Shown: one piece after another, positions 28,901 through 41,524 of the stretch
Position numbering within the stretch: position 1 is the stretch's first letter
Layout: every line of letters starts with the position of its first letter
Source: Sipunculus nudus
Taxonomy: Eukaryota > Annelida > Sipuncula > Golfingiida > Sipunculidae
Length of the DNA stretch: 64,000 nucleotides
Direction of reading: 5' to 3'
Assembly (NCBI GenBank): GCA_026874595.1
Contig: CM049311.1
Span: forward strand, 20,334,176 to 20,398,175
The notes under the pieces: model-generated
What the model saw: the letters and a program-made list of their open reading frames with translations, nothing else
Databases searched by the model: none
Told to the model about the DNA's origin: nothing
Program-made: the position numbers and the translations under genes

Positions 28901-31900
28901 AAGATATTGCTTGTTATATGAGGGTGAGGAGGGTCAGAATTTGTCCAAAATCTAAAATAAATATAAACATCCACTACTTGTTGACTTTTAACAAATCATA
29001 TGGCTGCCAAAAAAAAATAATAATTTTCACTTGTCCATTAGTACTTTTCATTAAGCTCTCAGTGAAATCACACTCAGTATTATAACATTAAACATAATTA
29101 TAATCCTATGAGGTTATGATATATTAAGTCTGCTATCATAATTACAATGCAGTACACCTGCAACATACTATAGATTATAATCCTGTTCATAGCTTGACAA
29201 TACCTGGGTCTGAATGATAGAGGGTTTACATTGACAGCTGTCCTGAAGTCTAAGACAGGTGGAAAGACCAGGGGGGTGACCTAACCCTTCCCCCCACCTG
29301 GTACATAATCATCTAAGACCAACAGCTGGGGATGCAGCACACAATGCAATGCAGCATACATCCTCTTTATCTTCTTTGTGTACAGATGATGCTCATGAGG
29401 TCATCATGAAATGACAAGGGTCCAAGCTACTATAGTACACATGGAACTATAATAATTAATTACATACAGCTAGACAGGACTATTTCCTGCACTTGACCTT
29501 TCAGAGAGCTCGGTCCTTCAGAAGATCATACAGACAAAGACATTTAGTACTGTCTACAATGTTAACATGTGTTTTGTCTAATGCGGCTTCTGCTTGTATT
29601 GAATATACCTCATCAAATTAACTGTACACAGGAAATAGCGAGCCAGGTGTTTTTATTAGACAATTTCCAGTCAGACTTTCCTGTCATAATAAAGAAACTA
29701 GTACTGTCAAACAATGATTGAATTTATTTAAATACATTAGTTATATAATACTTATTTTATAAACACACCTTAGGAGGTAGATATATTTGTAGTACTTATA
29801 GAAATTACAGTTACACTGGATCTTCTTACTTTTGTGACTGTAAATGAGCTGGTCGATGCCTTTTTTTATCATTTTCTGTGATTAATGTATTGAAACTGAA
29901 TTATGGCTCTAACTGCCTATAATTAAAGTCTGGTAATTAATTTGCCACAGCATACAACATGCTTCTGAAGTTCTATTATTCTGACTGACAGTGATAGTTC
30001 ATGAATTATATTTTTAATAATGGAATCATTTGCATCACAGTCAGATTTTATGGAATTTACTTATATCATTTTTATGTAAGTAAAGCAAGGAAACTAACTA
30101 CCAAGGGCATATGGCATGGTTTGGAAATATTGTGGCACTGAATCCGGAACTGAGAGACTGTTCATGAATTAAATTTTGATTATTAAATTTAAAATCATCT
30201 GATATTCATATAATTTTTAATTTCAGAAGTTAGGCCACACAAAAAAGTCCATGCAACAAATATGTTACAGTACGAGCTCCCCTGTAATTGGAACTGGTAA
30301 TCAGTTCACAAAAGAAATTAATACTTTTATTTTTTCAATTGCTGCAGATAACTTTGTCAATTTTAAGTAATAAAAGATGCTTTCAAGACCACTTTGTAGC
30401 ACTAATAATTGCTTACACCTTTGGAGCCTTACCAACTCTGCAGGACAATTTAGCTGGACTTTAAATGGGAACGGGAGGCTCTTAAATCCTCGTTCTTTTA
30501 TTCAAGCTTTGGGAACAGGACAAACAGGAAATTGCCTATACCTCTGACAGTCTGACACTGTAGCTGAACAATAAACAAGAAAGATTCAAGGAAAACTATA
30601 TTATGCTCTACCCAGACCCTCCCTAACTGCTGTAAGAAAACATATTTAAAATCTTTAAAACTGCACTTGTGAGCATTTGGTCATCAGGTCAATTGATTGT
30701 TGGAACTTAAACATATATTTTTTTAATTAAAAATAGCACAGCCTGTGGCAGCTGCCATGTCCTTATTAATGTGAGATCTGTAGGAAGAGACGTGAACAAA
30801 TATTCACCAACTGAATTAGAACTAGGGTATGAATGATTTGTGAGCACATGCATACTTTTTTACTTTATTCATGGATGCAACAGACAGCTATTATTTATCA
30901 GACCACCCTGTGGCTAATAATGTTCCCATAATGTACAAATCAGCCATAGATTGCCACTTCATGAAACTTTCACGGATTATGAATATATAATATTTATACC
31001 TTTTTGTTTTGTCATAACAATCACCTCTTTACTCTTGCAAAGTCCATTTTTCACTGAAACAACATGCATGTAACATGTTGATATATGTTCAGAGTTAACA
31101 GTTCATGATGACATGTTTAACATGAATCTAATCAACCCCACAGCATCACTGAAACCTGATTAAATATACTATTTAAAAATACCTTTTTTACAATTAAAAC
31201 AAATCATAACAGATGACAGGAACAATAATTGGCTATTATTTATATTTTTTATATTATTGATGTTCTCTTACTTCTATAAAAGGATAAAACTAATTAATTC
31301 CTCTGAATGTTCCATTTGCACCAGTAATTAATTTTTTTTTCACCCAACGTTTTGAAATATGGTGAACTTCATTTAGAACTATTCTACATGTATTGTTACC
31401 AATCTCATATATTACTACACAATTAATAATTGTAATAATATATATCACATAATGATAATCTATTATTATTTCCACAATTATTTTAACAAATTAAATTGTC
31501 AAATAACTGAAATTATGTGACTTGTGTTTGAAACAAATGCGTTGGTCCTAAGAACTTGCTTAATGCTTGTAAATTTTCAATAACAATTAACACCACTAAG
31601 CACTTTCTTTAATAATCAGGTTTATCTAATCTTATCAACAGCAGTCAATCAAACTGACTTTAAGTATACTGCTGGCATAAAATCATTACTTGTTGTGTAA
31701 TTGTTCAAACTAAGCTTATTAATGATTCTAATAATTCAACATCATACCTAAAAGTAGAATCTTAATGAGATGGATATAAAAATTATGAGAATTATGATCC
31801 AAACAAGCTTTTGGTATTACATGTATTAAATTACTGATTTATTATTTGTAACTGATCATTTTAATATATAGTTTTTTGTTATAATTAGAATTAAATCCCG

Positions 31901-33990
31901 TTTTATGTTTAACTAAGAATTGAAGATTTGAGGATTTGTTTTTAACAACAACAAAAAAATGCTTGTATTTATATATAATTCTAAGATAAATATCAAAATA
32001 TATTGCGATGCCGTATGAAACAGAAATGAACATGGGATATCCAGGGTCCATTAAAAAAATTACATGTACAGTGTATGACTGCTACGAAAATGACATACAT
32101 TTACATTACATTATTAAATCGACAGCTTTGTAATTAAAGATATCCTTTCAGCATGTCACATATACTTTGCTATTCAGTGAAGGAAAACCTAGGCCTATTT
32201 AATTATGAGTTTCCTTGCTAGCCATTACATTCACTATGCAAGAGAAGTAATAACTGCTCATTGCATATATTAAATCTCTTGCAGTAGAGACTTGTAGCAT
32301 AAATGGTTCCTTTGACTACTGTGAATGCAGTGTTTGTGCTGGGATATTATAATTCATTCTGGTTCAATATAAGGAAGTCATTTAATCTTTAATATTCCAG
32401 ATAATTTTGTTTACTTAATTCTCACGCATATTTTCTCATATGTTTAATCACGGTCTTCATTAAATGTTTAACCAAGAACTGGTAAAAAGTTTTTATCCTG
32501 AGCTGAATTTTCAACAAGTACCGTAAATTTAAGATTGTGGCTTGCTACTCCATATTATATTAGCACTGCAAAAACCTCCCTGATAAGAAATACTTGTGTT
32601 TTTTGGTCAAATAATTATATTTATCCACATGCATTACCCATTTATTAATTGTCCGTATGAACAATTTTTATCCTTTGCAGCCTTTGCCATTTTTACTTCA
32701 GATGCTAATGGACATGAAAATCTTATACACAGTTTATTTGCTTTAAAAAAATAATTTCAAGAATGGTGACAACATATCAAGTGCAGTAGTATTGAATGAT
32801 TGCAAGTTGAAAAATTTCTGTAGCCTCTGTATTCTTGACAAGGAATTGCTTGTAGGACAGGAGTTTGGTAACACATAGTAACACCTTCTGTATATATAGT
32901 TAAATTAAATATTACCTCTTTCTGAACTCTACTTTTGAATACTCAAACTAGAAAAAATATTAATATAAAATCCTTTTGAGGTTTATAAGCACCTTTTTTT
33001 ATCTATCATTCATTTTAAAATTTTAGTTAATTTAATTAAAACAATGGATTATTTAAATGTTCATGCTTTTGTAAAAAAAAAATCATGATTTGATTTTAAA
33101 GGTATCAACAGCATTAAAAGTACCGGTACGTCTAACTTAGATGGTTTAAATTTAAAAAATTATATTGACTTATCAATCCTTTCATTTACAAGCTGTTTTT
33201 AATGCATTGGATACTGTTAAAAATTATCTGATTTTCATGCATTATCATCACTATCATCAGCTTCACTAAGTATGAAAATTTACTAAATCCTTTAAATACA
33301 ATATTTAAAAATCTATGTTAAGATGAAAATCAGATGTACAATTTCATTTCTTTAATTTAATGTACATTTTAATGTTGAAAGGAATGGATAATGCATTTTT
33401 CTTATAATTAGCAATCATGCTAAAATGTCATTAGCTGCAATTTTGACACATCTGTCCTTAAATCATTCCATTTTATTCCTCATTAGAAGAAATTGACTGA
33501 AGTATTAATTATTCAGTATTTCCTTATCTGATTTTGGTGATAGTTTGGTACATATGCAATGTGAAGAGAGAAAGATAATAACTGGGAAAATGAATTCCCA
33601 CCAGTGCTTGATGTTCAGCTCAACGCGTTACTGTAAAATGCATGCTCCACTATTAATTATCTATCGCGCTGACAGGATCAATTCATTTGTTTTCCTTTCA
33701 TTGTCACGGGCAAACCCGCATAACATTGTAAACGTGTCACAGACGTTAAGAAAAAAAATCATTTCTCCTCCACACTCTTTAAAACAGTACATTTTATCTT
33801 TTGATTTACATATTTGAATCATAAATAAACCGTTGTGCGAGAAAAGCGAGCAGGCTGGCCGTGTCAAAGGGACTGCGGTGCCACCCAATGCTAACAAAGC
33901 AATTAGACACAGTATTATGGGCGCTTTCTTTGCTTGCAGGGGGAGGCATATGTTTCATGTTCGTTGGAAAATGTCGGAAATTCTGCCACC
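22991..33990. other. No gene seen; AT-rich, possibly intron of the 34319 gene
   Basis: Contains the 51-bp array at 27434 and a second TAGTGATGGGC block at 27790. If the exon at 33994-34319 is real, this stretch should be its first intron; I could not find the next exon. Confidence 0.5.
27434..27597 (+). repeat. 51-bp tandem repeat, about three units
   Basis: Units contain ACAAGGATATCTTTATTGAG and ACTGAAACxATGTTACTGGG. The 51-bp period keeps a plus-strand frame open (27336-27719), which gives a repetitive short open frame that I do not call a gene. Confidence 0.8.
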
Positions 33991-33993
33991 TAC

Positions 33994-34319
33994 CCGTTAC
34001 TGTCGTTCTTATGGTCAGGTTTGGACGATTTCCTCTTTCTGGTTGTAAAATGTGCAGGCACAATGGTCCGCTCTGTGGGGCCGGACGCTACACACGGTTT
34101 TACCGACTGAGTTCGGTTAACACCGTTAATTCGGACTTTTGCTTCACTCTTTGTGCGTTTGCTGTCTAGCGATTTAGCCGTGATGTCACCACACTGGCAC
34201 GCTGGATGTATACCATTCCTGTGGCACTTGTCATGCACGTCTACACCCATAAGTTTCACCGAATCCTCCTCCCCGTCCTGCAAGCCATTATCACCCTGTT
34301 CCTCGCCGACACTCGCCAT
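33994..34319 (-). CDS. Probable first coding exon of an unidentified gene
   Basis: Minus-strand ATG at 34319 has a strong Kozak context (AAGATGG). It opens 108 codons plus two bases, ending at donor GG|GTAGGT; the frame stops inside that donor, as expected at an exon end. The product starts MASVGEEQGDNGLQDGEEDS (acidic) and has a HPACQCGD cysteine cluster, many Lys/Arg/Ser and a basic TTRKRKSSKP stretch that could be a nuclear localisation signal. I do not recognise the family. The frame is open upstream to 34490, but the inner ATG is preferred because a CRE and likely promoter lie just upstream. Following exons, to the left, were not identified. GC and CpG content are clearly above the surrounding DNA. 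Confidence 0.55.
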
Positions 34320-34336
34320 CTTGCGCACCTTGGTCG

Positions 34337-34461
34337 TGACGTCACGAGAAGCTGTGCAGAGGATTCCCCATTTTGCAACGCATGAGGATAGAGGTGTCGC
34401 CAACCCTAACCAACCCAAAGCCACCCTGCCAAACCCTACACACACGCGCGCGAACGATTGG
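34337..34461 (-). promoter_or_regulatory. Candidate promoter: CRE and inverted CCAAT box
   Basis: A perfect CRE palindrome TGACGTCA is at 34337-34344, 18 bp upstream of the proposed ATG. CCAAT on the minus strand is at 34457-34461, about 138 bp upstream, in a CpG-rich stretch with GCGCGCG. The arrangement fits a TATA-less promoter reading leftward. Confidence 0.5.
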
Positions 34462-34742
34462 AAATTAATTGAAAAAGAAACGTCCCGCACAAAGCGTCCT
34501 GTTCTTCAAAGAGAAGTATTGTTTTAAATTAACAAGATATGTTCGAGTAAAAAATTTGAAAATGGACAAATTAAAAATAAGCCATACAATGCTAAAGATG
34601 GTCTTGTAAGAATATGAGAAAACAAATATGTTCAAAGGGTTAGGGTAAATGTCACACAGTTCTAAAAGATATTATTACTATCACACACACAACATATTTT
34701 TTAATTTATGTGATTTTATAACTTTACATGTTATATTTAGGC

Positions 34743-34743
34743 C

Positions 34744-34827
<84 letters not shown>
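34743..34827. repeat. Compound (AAT)n-(TA)n microsatellite
   Basis: About 50 bp of AAT followed by about 35 bp of TA, between the 34319 gene start and the next block. Confidence 0.95.
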
Positions 34828-34831
<4 letters not shown>

Positions 34832-36096
34832 CTTCTTTTTCGATTTGAAAGGAATACATAATACATCAAATTAAAATAATATTATAAAAAAAGATATTAC
34901 ACTTACAAAAAGATGAATCAATTATTTTTTCTATGAACACACGAAATTCTACAACAACATAGCTTATTTTGAATCACATCGCATTCACTATAAATTTCAT
35001 ACTGGACAATGTGCTGTGTGTGTCCAAATATAAAATGTACGCTACTCGTCATTTAAGGTGAGGGAACATTCTGGCGACAACTTTATCCTCCGGCTACAAC
35101 AACCCAGTTGGGCGTCCCAGTATTCCCGCCAGACATGCCGTCTGACACGCCTCGCGGACAGTCCCAGTTAATTTGAACGCGGAAGACAGCTCGTGTGCTA
35201 CCTCTAGCCATTTTAGCTTCTGTGAACCAGCATGTTAACGTGACACACAGTAATACGCCATTATTTTAGGATAACATGCTAAAACTATAGATATAACTCA
35301 TTCCGATAACCGTGTTAGATGTACTTCCAAGCTGGGCAGTGGAACACTTCAGTGCAAAAAGGTCATCGGGTATCGATTGTCATATATATTGGGCCTATAT
35401 GTATTTCAAGGCCGTCCTTGGGCACTCGATATACTCCGTGAGTTACAAGACCACTTTGCAGCGACAGATGCTTAAGACAATCGATAATGTGAATCCAGGG
35501 CAGACGCAGTGCTCCAGTAAAATAACGTAACATAGGCCTACAAGATACCAGGCCAGCAAGCGGCTGCCAGATCAAGTCTGTAACAGTTACACAGGACTTA
35601 AGTCGGCTACAGGATTTTATGTAACCTTATACAGAATGCGGTGTAGATCAAGACATACAGGGACCCTTTTTCCCCTTGTTTTTTTCTTTTGAAAAATTAA
35701 TTTCCTTTAATATGGTTTTTTTAACCTGAATAACAATAATTAATATTTCAAAATAGTTGACTAGGAATATAAATAATGTTTTTCGTTCAAAATCATTGGC
35801 ATATATCAAACACCTTAGGTAATTAATATTAGGTCTGTTATCCGAATTCGTAATAGCTGTATACGACAGTAAGCATAAGAATAATAATTAAAACAATAAT
35901 AATCCGTATTATAATTGATGCTGACATTAAATTGATGTTACATTACATTGTGCATGGGTAATGATGCAAAGTACCCTAGGGCGGTCATTTTCCTTATTTT
36001 CCTCTGAATCCTGAGGAATAAACATTATTTGGGGTTATTTGTGATGGGTCTATCGCACCGCCATATGTCGGAAACTATGCCAACTGGTGTATCAAA

Positions 36097-36192
36097 CTTG
36101 TGAGCTCGGCCCATGATAAACCTTTCCCGGACGAACCCGGTTGACGTTGCGTGGACCAGTCCCAACGCAAGAACGGGTAATATCCTAGTGTA
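36097..36192 (+). repeat. 95-bp dispersed repeat, copy 2, running into a microsatellite
   Basis: Contains CCCGGACGAACCCGG, GACCAGTCCCAACGCAAGAA and CGGGTAATATCCTAGTGT, then leads straight into a (ATA)n tract. This suggests the array grew from the element's 3' tail. Confidence 0.6.
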
Positions 36193-36204
36193 ATAATGAT
36201 AATG

Positions 36205-36281
<77 letters not shown>
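36191..36281. repeat. (AAT)n/(ATG)n microsatellite
   Basis: About 90 bp: interrupted TAATGATGATAATGA, then pure ATA triplets. Confidence 0.95.
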
Positions 36282-36282
<1 letters not shown>

Positions 36283-36633
36283 GTAATACTCCTCAAAAGG
36301 TCATGAGCATGGAATCTCTTCTAGCATGAAAGACGTATGTGCACCGATGGTCGCCACGCATCGGTTTGCATGTAGACCTATGTGGCGCCATCAGCTTTGT
36401 GCATGAGGTATCCGAGATATATGGACATGTAAATTTTGAGGTCGACATGTCAACTGCTCCTGAGATATTTGTGATTTTCCTCTAAATAGATGCACGGATC
36501 GATGGACGCCAGGAAAGGATGAAAGGTCAGAGATCACAACGAATCGGTAAGCCATCAGTTCGGTTGATCAGATCATATCATGAGTTTCGGAATGTACCCT
36601 ACATTAAATTCATTTCATTAGCAAAAAGTGATC

Positions 36634-36737
36634 GGGGGGGGGGGGGGGGGGGGAGGGAGGCATAAATGGTATGTCCATTCTGGTTAAAAGTTGTGTCACA
36701 GTGTGCGTGTGTGTGTGTAAGGGGGGGGGGGGGGGGC
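36634..36737 (+). repeat. Two poly-G tracts with a (GT)n between
   Basis: Twenty G at 36634-36653, GTGCGTGTGTGTGTG near 36702, then about 17 G at 36721-36737. Potential G-quadruplex-forming sequence. Confidence 0.85.
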
Positions 36738-37159
36738 ATGCAATTCAAACTGGACGGTTAAATTTTACCGTTATCGTATCACATCACAAATCGTTGGTAG
36801 TGTCCCGTTGCGGTAAAAGTAAAAAAGATGGTGAGTTTCTATTCAAGCAGAAAATTGTGAGTAGTTTCGTACGAAACTTATAATTACGTTGAGCCCTTAG
36901 ATGAGAAGTTTGTATGCGGAGAAAGAGTGACTTGTTAAAACTACTCAGGCCGGTGAGTTTTTTTTCACATGTTTCAAGTGTTAAATGCGTAAGATAAAAC
37001 GTAATCCCCTGAACCAATAGACGTAACTCTCGTACGAAAGGCGTACTGCATGTGCAGGTTCTTGCCACCGGCCGGTCGATCACAGAACTTTGAATAACAT
37101 ATATGATTTGCAGGCAGGTGGCAGTACCTAAGTTTAGATTTTGATAGGGCATATCGCTA

Positions 37160-37760
37160 ATGCAGCTTCTCGTGTAGACGGAGGAGAAAAACGACTGGCT
37201 GTGGCAGCAGGAATCCCGTTTATGCAGGCAAGCGTGATTCAGCCGAAAACTCATTAGTACGGACGAAACTGACAATCCCCACTTTGTTATAGCTAATATG
37301 CGCTGTGGACTCTAATTAATTAATATGATCTTTGCATAAATACGAGGTTACAATTGTTTTGTATCAGAATGTATGATAAATTCAAGGAAACTTGCAAAAT
37401 GTTACGTTCATCAATGACTTAAAAACCCTGTGTGTACGTTAATCTTATATATATATATATCATCCTACAAGGCAGTTGATTCAAGATCAAATTCTAATGC
37501 AAGCCGTGCCCAAGACAGCAAATTCTTATGTATATTTTCATGTTTCTGTAACATTTTTTTAACACAGCATAATAAATAAATTAAATAACAAGTATCAGGA
37601 TGATCGGCAATTAAAAACACTGTGTAGTGCCCACATAGCTGTGTTGAATGAATGGGCTGGTCATCCTGGACGCTAGGGGGCACTAGTTGTTTGCCTGCAG
37701 TTTTTCAAGCAGTACTGCCTGCACACACGAGAGTATCGGTATTAGGGATATCCCGTATTC
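37160..37760 (+). repeat. About 600-bp dispersed repeat, copy 2
   Basis: Direct-orientation relative of 22385-22990. The minus-strand open frame at 36784-37275 overlaps it and is not kept intact in copy 1, so I do not call a gene. Confidence 0.7.
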
Positions 37761-38926
37761 TTGATGGCTCCGTCGTCATAAATCATTTATAGACTTACCA
37801 GCTGGCTCAGTCTATGGGTAATATTTGGTATTCTTATCAAATTTAGTTCAGTTTTATTAAGCAAATTAAGAATATCTTGACTTTAATTAAATCCTAAATT
37901 TCTTGTATGACTGGTTACATTCTGTCTACAGATATAGACTAAAAAGTAGATCTCACAACCTCCAGTCATGCATAATAAACAGAAAAAAACATGCTTTTGG
38001 GTGCGTGCAAGGTGTATATATGCTGACCCAATAAATGTTAAACGAAAATACAGTAAAATTCTTAAACTATGTATATATAGTGCTATAATATACAGTCTAT
38101 TACTATATAGGCACTATACGGGACAAGCCTTGGAATCCGATATCGACCAATCTTTATAAGATGACATAAAGAAGATTTTTTTTCTGAAAACGTGCATGGA
38201 AAACAAAATAAACTAAGACGACTTCTATAAACCTCGTAAGTTTTTAAGTCTGTGTATGTATGTGTGTGTGTGTATGCGCGCGCGTGTCCGCGTAGACATA
38301 CGAAATCATTTTTTCCCAATGCAGATGTAAATTAATAAAAATTAAGGCAATTCTTCAATATAGAATACACATCAGATAGCAGTAAAGTGGTACGTAAGGT
38401 TCACGCAACAGTGACCGTGAGCTGACGTTCAGTGATGCTATAATTTATACACGCCCCGTTTAATTATTGATGCATGGTGTCCTCAAGGCACAGACGGCGT
38501 TTTAACTTCCCTGACCTGTTACGTGACAGATGTGACTGTAGGCTCACAAGTATAAATCATGTCTGTTGAAACATTGTCCTGGTAGGTCCCCATATATATC
38601 CAGCGTTCCAACCATACACTTGTGTTTCTATAATAACAGACAGGTCTACCTGAATGCTTCCCGTAAGACTATATTAACTCTTCTGTAGAGAAATGGTATT
38701 TATCGGTCTAACTCAGTTAATTATAAAGAGGGCTTCTGAAGGCACAACCCCTAGGCATTGGGGGGGGGGGATAATAATTACACACAGAAAGATATATATC
38801 TCGGGTACGTTATTTCTCCAACTGCCATATATATTAACTACGAAACTTAATATAATGATTAATACATGCCAAACAAATGATTAAGACTATAAATACACAC
38901 AAGTGCACTCTTTAGACGGCAAGTAG

Positions 38927-38945
38927 CCCCCCCCCCCCCCCCCCC
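38927..38945 (+). repeat. Poly-C tract
   Basis: Nineteen C. Similar runs occur at 39969-39986 (C, inside a MITE), 44480-44496 (G), 46421-46433 (G), 50050-50061 (G) and 59161-59181 (G with one T). Confidence 0.85.
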
Positions 38946-39858
38946 GTTCATCTCCCCTACGTTAATCCCAGCTATACGCCATTGATACATCCTACTTGCC
39001 AACGGCCCTGAATTTTAAAGTGGTTTATTATAGAAATATGATTAAGCATACATATCTTAAAGTGTGCGCTTAAAACATTTTGGGCAAGTTATTATTATAA
39101 GCACCCGCGTCGTTATTTGCGAGGAGTACGGGGTAATGTTTCAACTCAGCTGACTGAAAGTCATCCGGGTTATAGCGATCGTCTTTGTTCGTTCAACCGT
39201 CCGTTATCAAGGCACAAATCATAACCGTTGGACCAAGAAATCTCTAACTTAATATATATGAAAAAGATCTTTAGAAACATGACGTTAGATTACTGTATTT
39301 ATATTCTTTGAGTAATAGCCTAATTGGGCGAAATCTCCAGTGTCAGTGGTGGTTCAGGGACAAACTCTCTTACTGTTAAAAAAGTACATACAAAAGGCCA
39401 GATTATTGAGGGACGACTGAATGATGAAATAACGAGGGCCAATTAACCCGGATGAACTTTAAATGCTGCAGAAGACCAGTGCTGCCACTTACAATCCCCT
39501 TTTCTTGTGAATTTGTGAGGTATTATTTACAAAGAGTACATACATTAGTCAACTCTTAAGCAGGGCACACATTGTTCCCATGGAGACAGGTAATGATGAG
39601 ATTTCGCAGGAGAACTAAAATTAGGTCACTCTGACCTATATTCTTCAAGCCACAAGGTGAAAACTTAGGCTTCATCGCCTTAGAAGATAACTCATCTAGG
39701 TTAATATACATACATATAAAAGTATATATTTCCTGAACTGTTCGACGGAATGCCACGAAAAGTTTGAATGATACTTGATCTTCATGATTTTTCAAATACT
39801 GCAAAAGACTTGTGGCGCCACTTTCAGTATGTCCATTTTGACGGATGTTTTTACATTT

Positions 39859-40292
39859 GGCTGAAAAAGTTGGATTCTCAGTCACTTTTTTTTTCAGAAA
39901 TCAGTGCGGGCAGTGTTGGTAATTTCTATTGAGAATAAAAATAAAAATTTTTGATGCGGTGGGGTGACCCCCCCCCCCCCCCCCCTTCAACAATTATTAT
40001 TTTTTAGTTTTTTGATAGAAACTTACCAATTTTGAGCTCCAACCGATAGGACATTTTTTTTCAAGAAGATCCAATAATACAATTTTTATTAGATTTCCTA
40101 TTATTTTGTTGTACTTTTACATGTTTAGCAAAAAAAAAAAATGTTATTATCATGCTTTTCTCTGTTCATATGACATTTTATCGAAACAAACGTAAAAAGT
40201 AAAAAAAAAAAAAAAAAAACAATAATATAAAACACGCCCGCCCACACTGATTTCTGAAAATAGGTGCCTGAGAACCCAACCTTTTTTTCTCC
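39859..40292. mobile_element. Diverged copy of the 61548 Harbinger-like MITE
   Basis: Shares with 61548-61890 the internal blocks TAGAAACTTACCAATT, CAAGAAGAT, TGTTATTATCATGCTTTTC and CGCCCGC...TGATTTCTGAAA. Its ends are inverted: TTGGATTCTCAGTCAC and GTGCCTGAGAACCCAA. It carries an 18-C run and an A run that the other copy lacks. Target duplication not evident; ends approximate. Confidence 0.7.
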
Positions 40293-41347
40293 ATATATCA
40301 TAAGTTTCAGGACCTAATAGGAAAAGACTTTTATACATAAAAATAATCCAAAGGTCATTTTTATTAAGAATGGCTTGAGTGACTGTTACGAAAATTTGAG
40401 TGCTAATAGATCCTCGATAATTTTATTTCAATCAGTTTCACATTAAATTCTTAGGATGACAGATTCCCAGCCACCTGTTACATGAGCAAAATTTCAACTC
40501 TTTGGCCCAGAAACTTTTGACTTATAATTGAATGCATGCGGTCCAAGTAAAATATCCTCCGAATCCCGAGAAATTATGTCAAGGTTACTATTATTCTGCA
40601 AACTTAGGATAAAAATACGATTTTGATAAGCTTACAGTCAGACAATCCTTACTGTTTAAGGTTGCTGAACAAATAATTTGTTTTGGTTCATGAAATTGCC
40701 AAAATATCATGCCTTATCTATACTTTAAAAAATTTCAGTGTGTAAAGTATGGACAGAACTGCGTCATCTAGTACTTCAGAAATGCAGTTACACTTTACTT
40801 ACATTTTACTTTACTTTATTATTGGTTAAATTTCATACGATAGCTGTATTTTTTTTTCAATTAATGTTTAAATTAACAAATCCGGTGTCTTTATAAGGCC
40901 GGTGGTTATTTTATTCAAAGACATAGTTTTGCCCCAGCGATAAAATAAGACAGGCGAGTATTTAAGGCCCGGCGTCTGATCAAGGAAATACAGTATATGA
41001 ACTCACGACCCCGCCCCACACTACTGAATCTGCACCTGTTTGTACTTTTTGTTAAAAAGCATTGGCAGGAAAAAGGCGGCAGTGTGTCTGTGTGTGGGTT
41101 TACCTGTTGGTGCATCTGGTCTTATTGAAGTCTCACAAGCTCAATTTATAAAATAAAAGATGGGTTCATGGCATGTTGGTGTCACTGTTCATTGAATTAG
41201 GATGCGGATGATCATGGAACACGAATTATACATATGTTTAAACCTTCTGGATTTCGAGTTTTATATGCACGAGGCTAGGCATACTCCAGAAGTCATAACC
41301 TGTTGTTAAAACAGGGCCAACCTTTTTGAGGCTCTCAGTTTGATATA

Positions 41348-41524
41348 CAGTAAAACTTCGCCTTACAACCACCCAGTTTTAGTGACCACCTCAAAATGAA
41401 GATCAGTGTTCACGGTCCCGATTCTTAACTGCTCTTTATATAAGACCTTACCTAGACGACCAACTCGAAAATGCGACAAATCTATCGAGGTCCCGTTTGT
41501 GGTCGTTATTTCGACGTTTTACTG
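41348..41524. mobile_element. 177-bp 'ACCACC' MITE with CAGTAAAAC ends
   Basis: Left CAGTAAAACTTCGCCTTACA (ACCACC); right, reverse complement, CAGTAAAACGTCGAAATAAC (GACCAC). TA at 41346-41347 and 41525-41526. Clear sequence match to 63055-63236 over its whole length (both contain ACCTAGACG and TATCGAGGTCCC). Confidence 0.8.

Larger units (their letters stand above)
34530..39858. other. No supported gene; CpG-richer near 35 kb, then repeats
   Basis: The part upstream of the 34319 exon (to about 35600) is somewhat GC-rich and has a 42-codon minus-strand frame at 35083-35211. From 36 kb on the DNA is dominated by repeats and homopolymers listed separately. Confidence 0.45.

Noticed and set aside
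34153-34527. 124-codon plus-strand frame opposite the 34319 exon
   Set aside because: Antisense shadow of the minus-strand first exon and promoter; it lacks Kozak and donor support.
36784-37275. 163-codon minus-strand open frame
   Set aside because: It overlaps a dispersed repeat whose other copy (22.4 kb) does not keep the frame, and no domain is visible.
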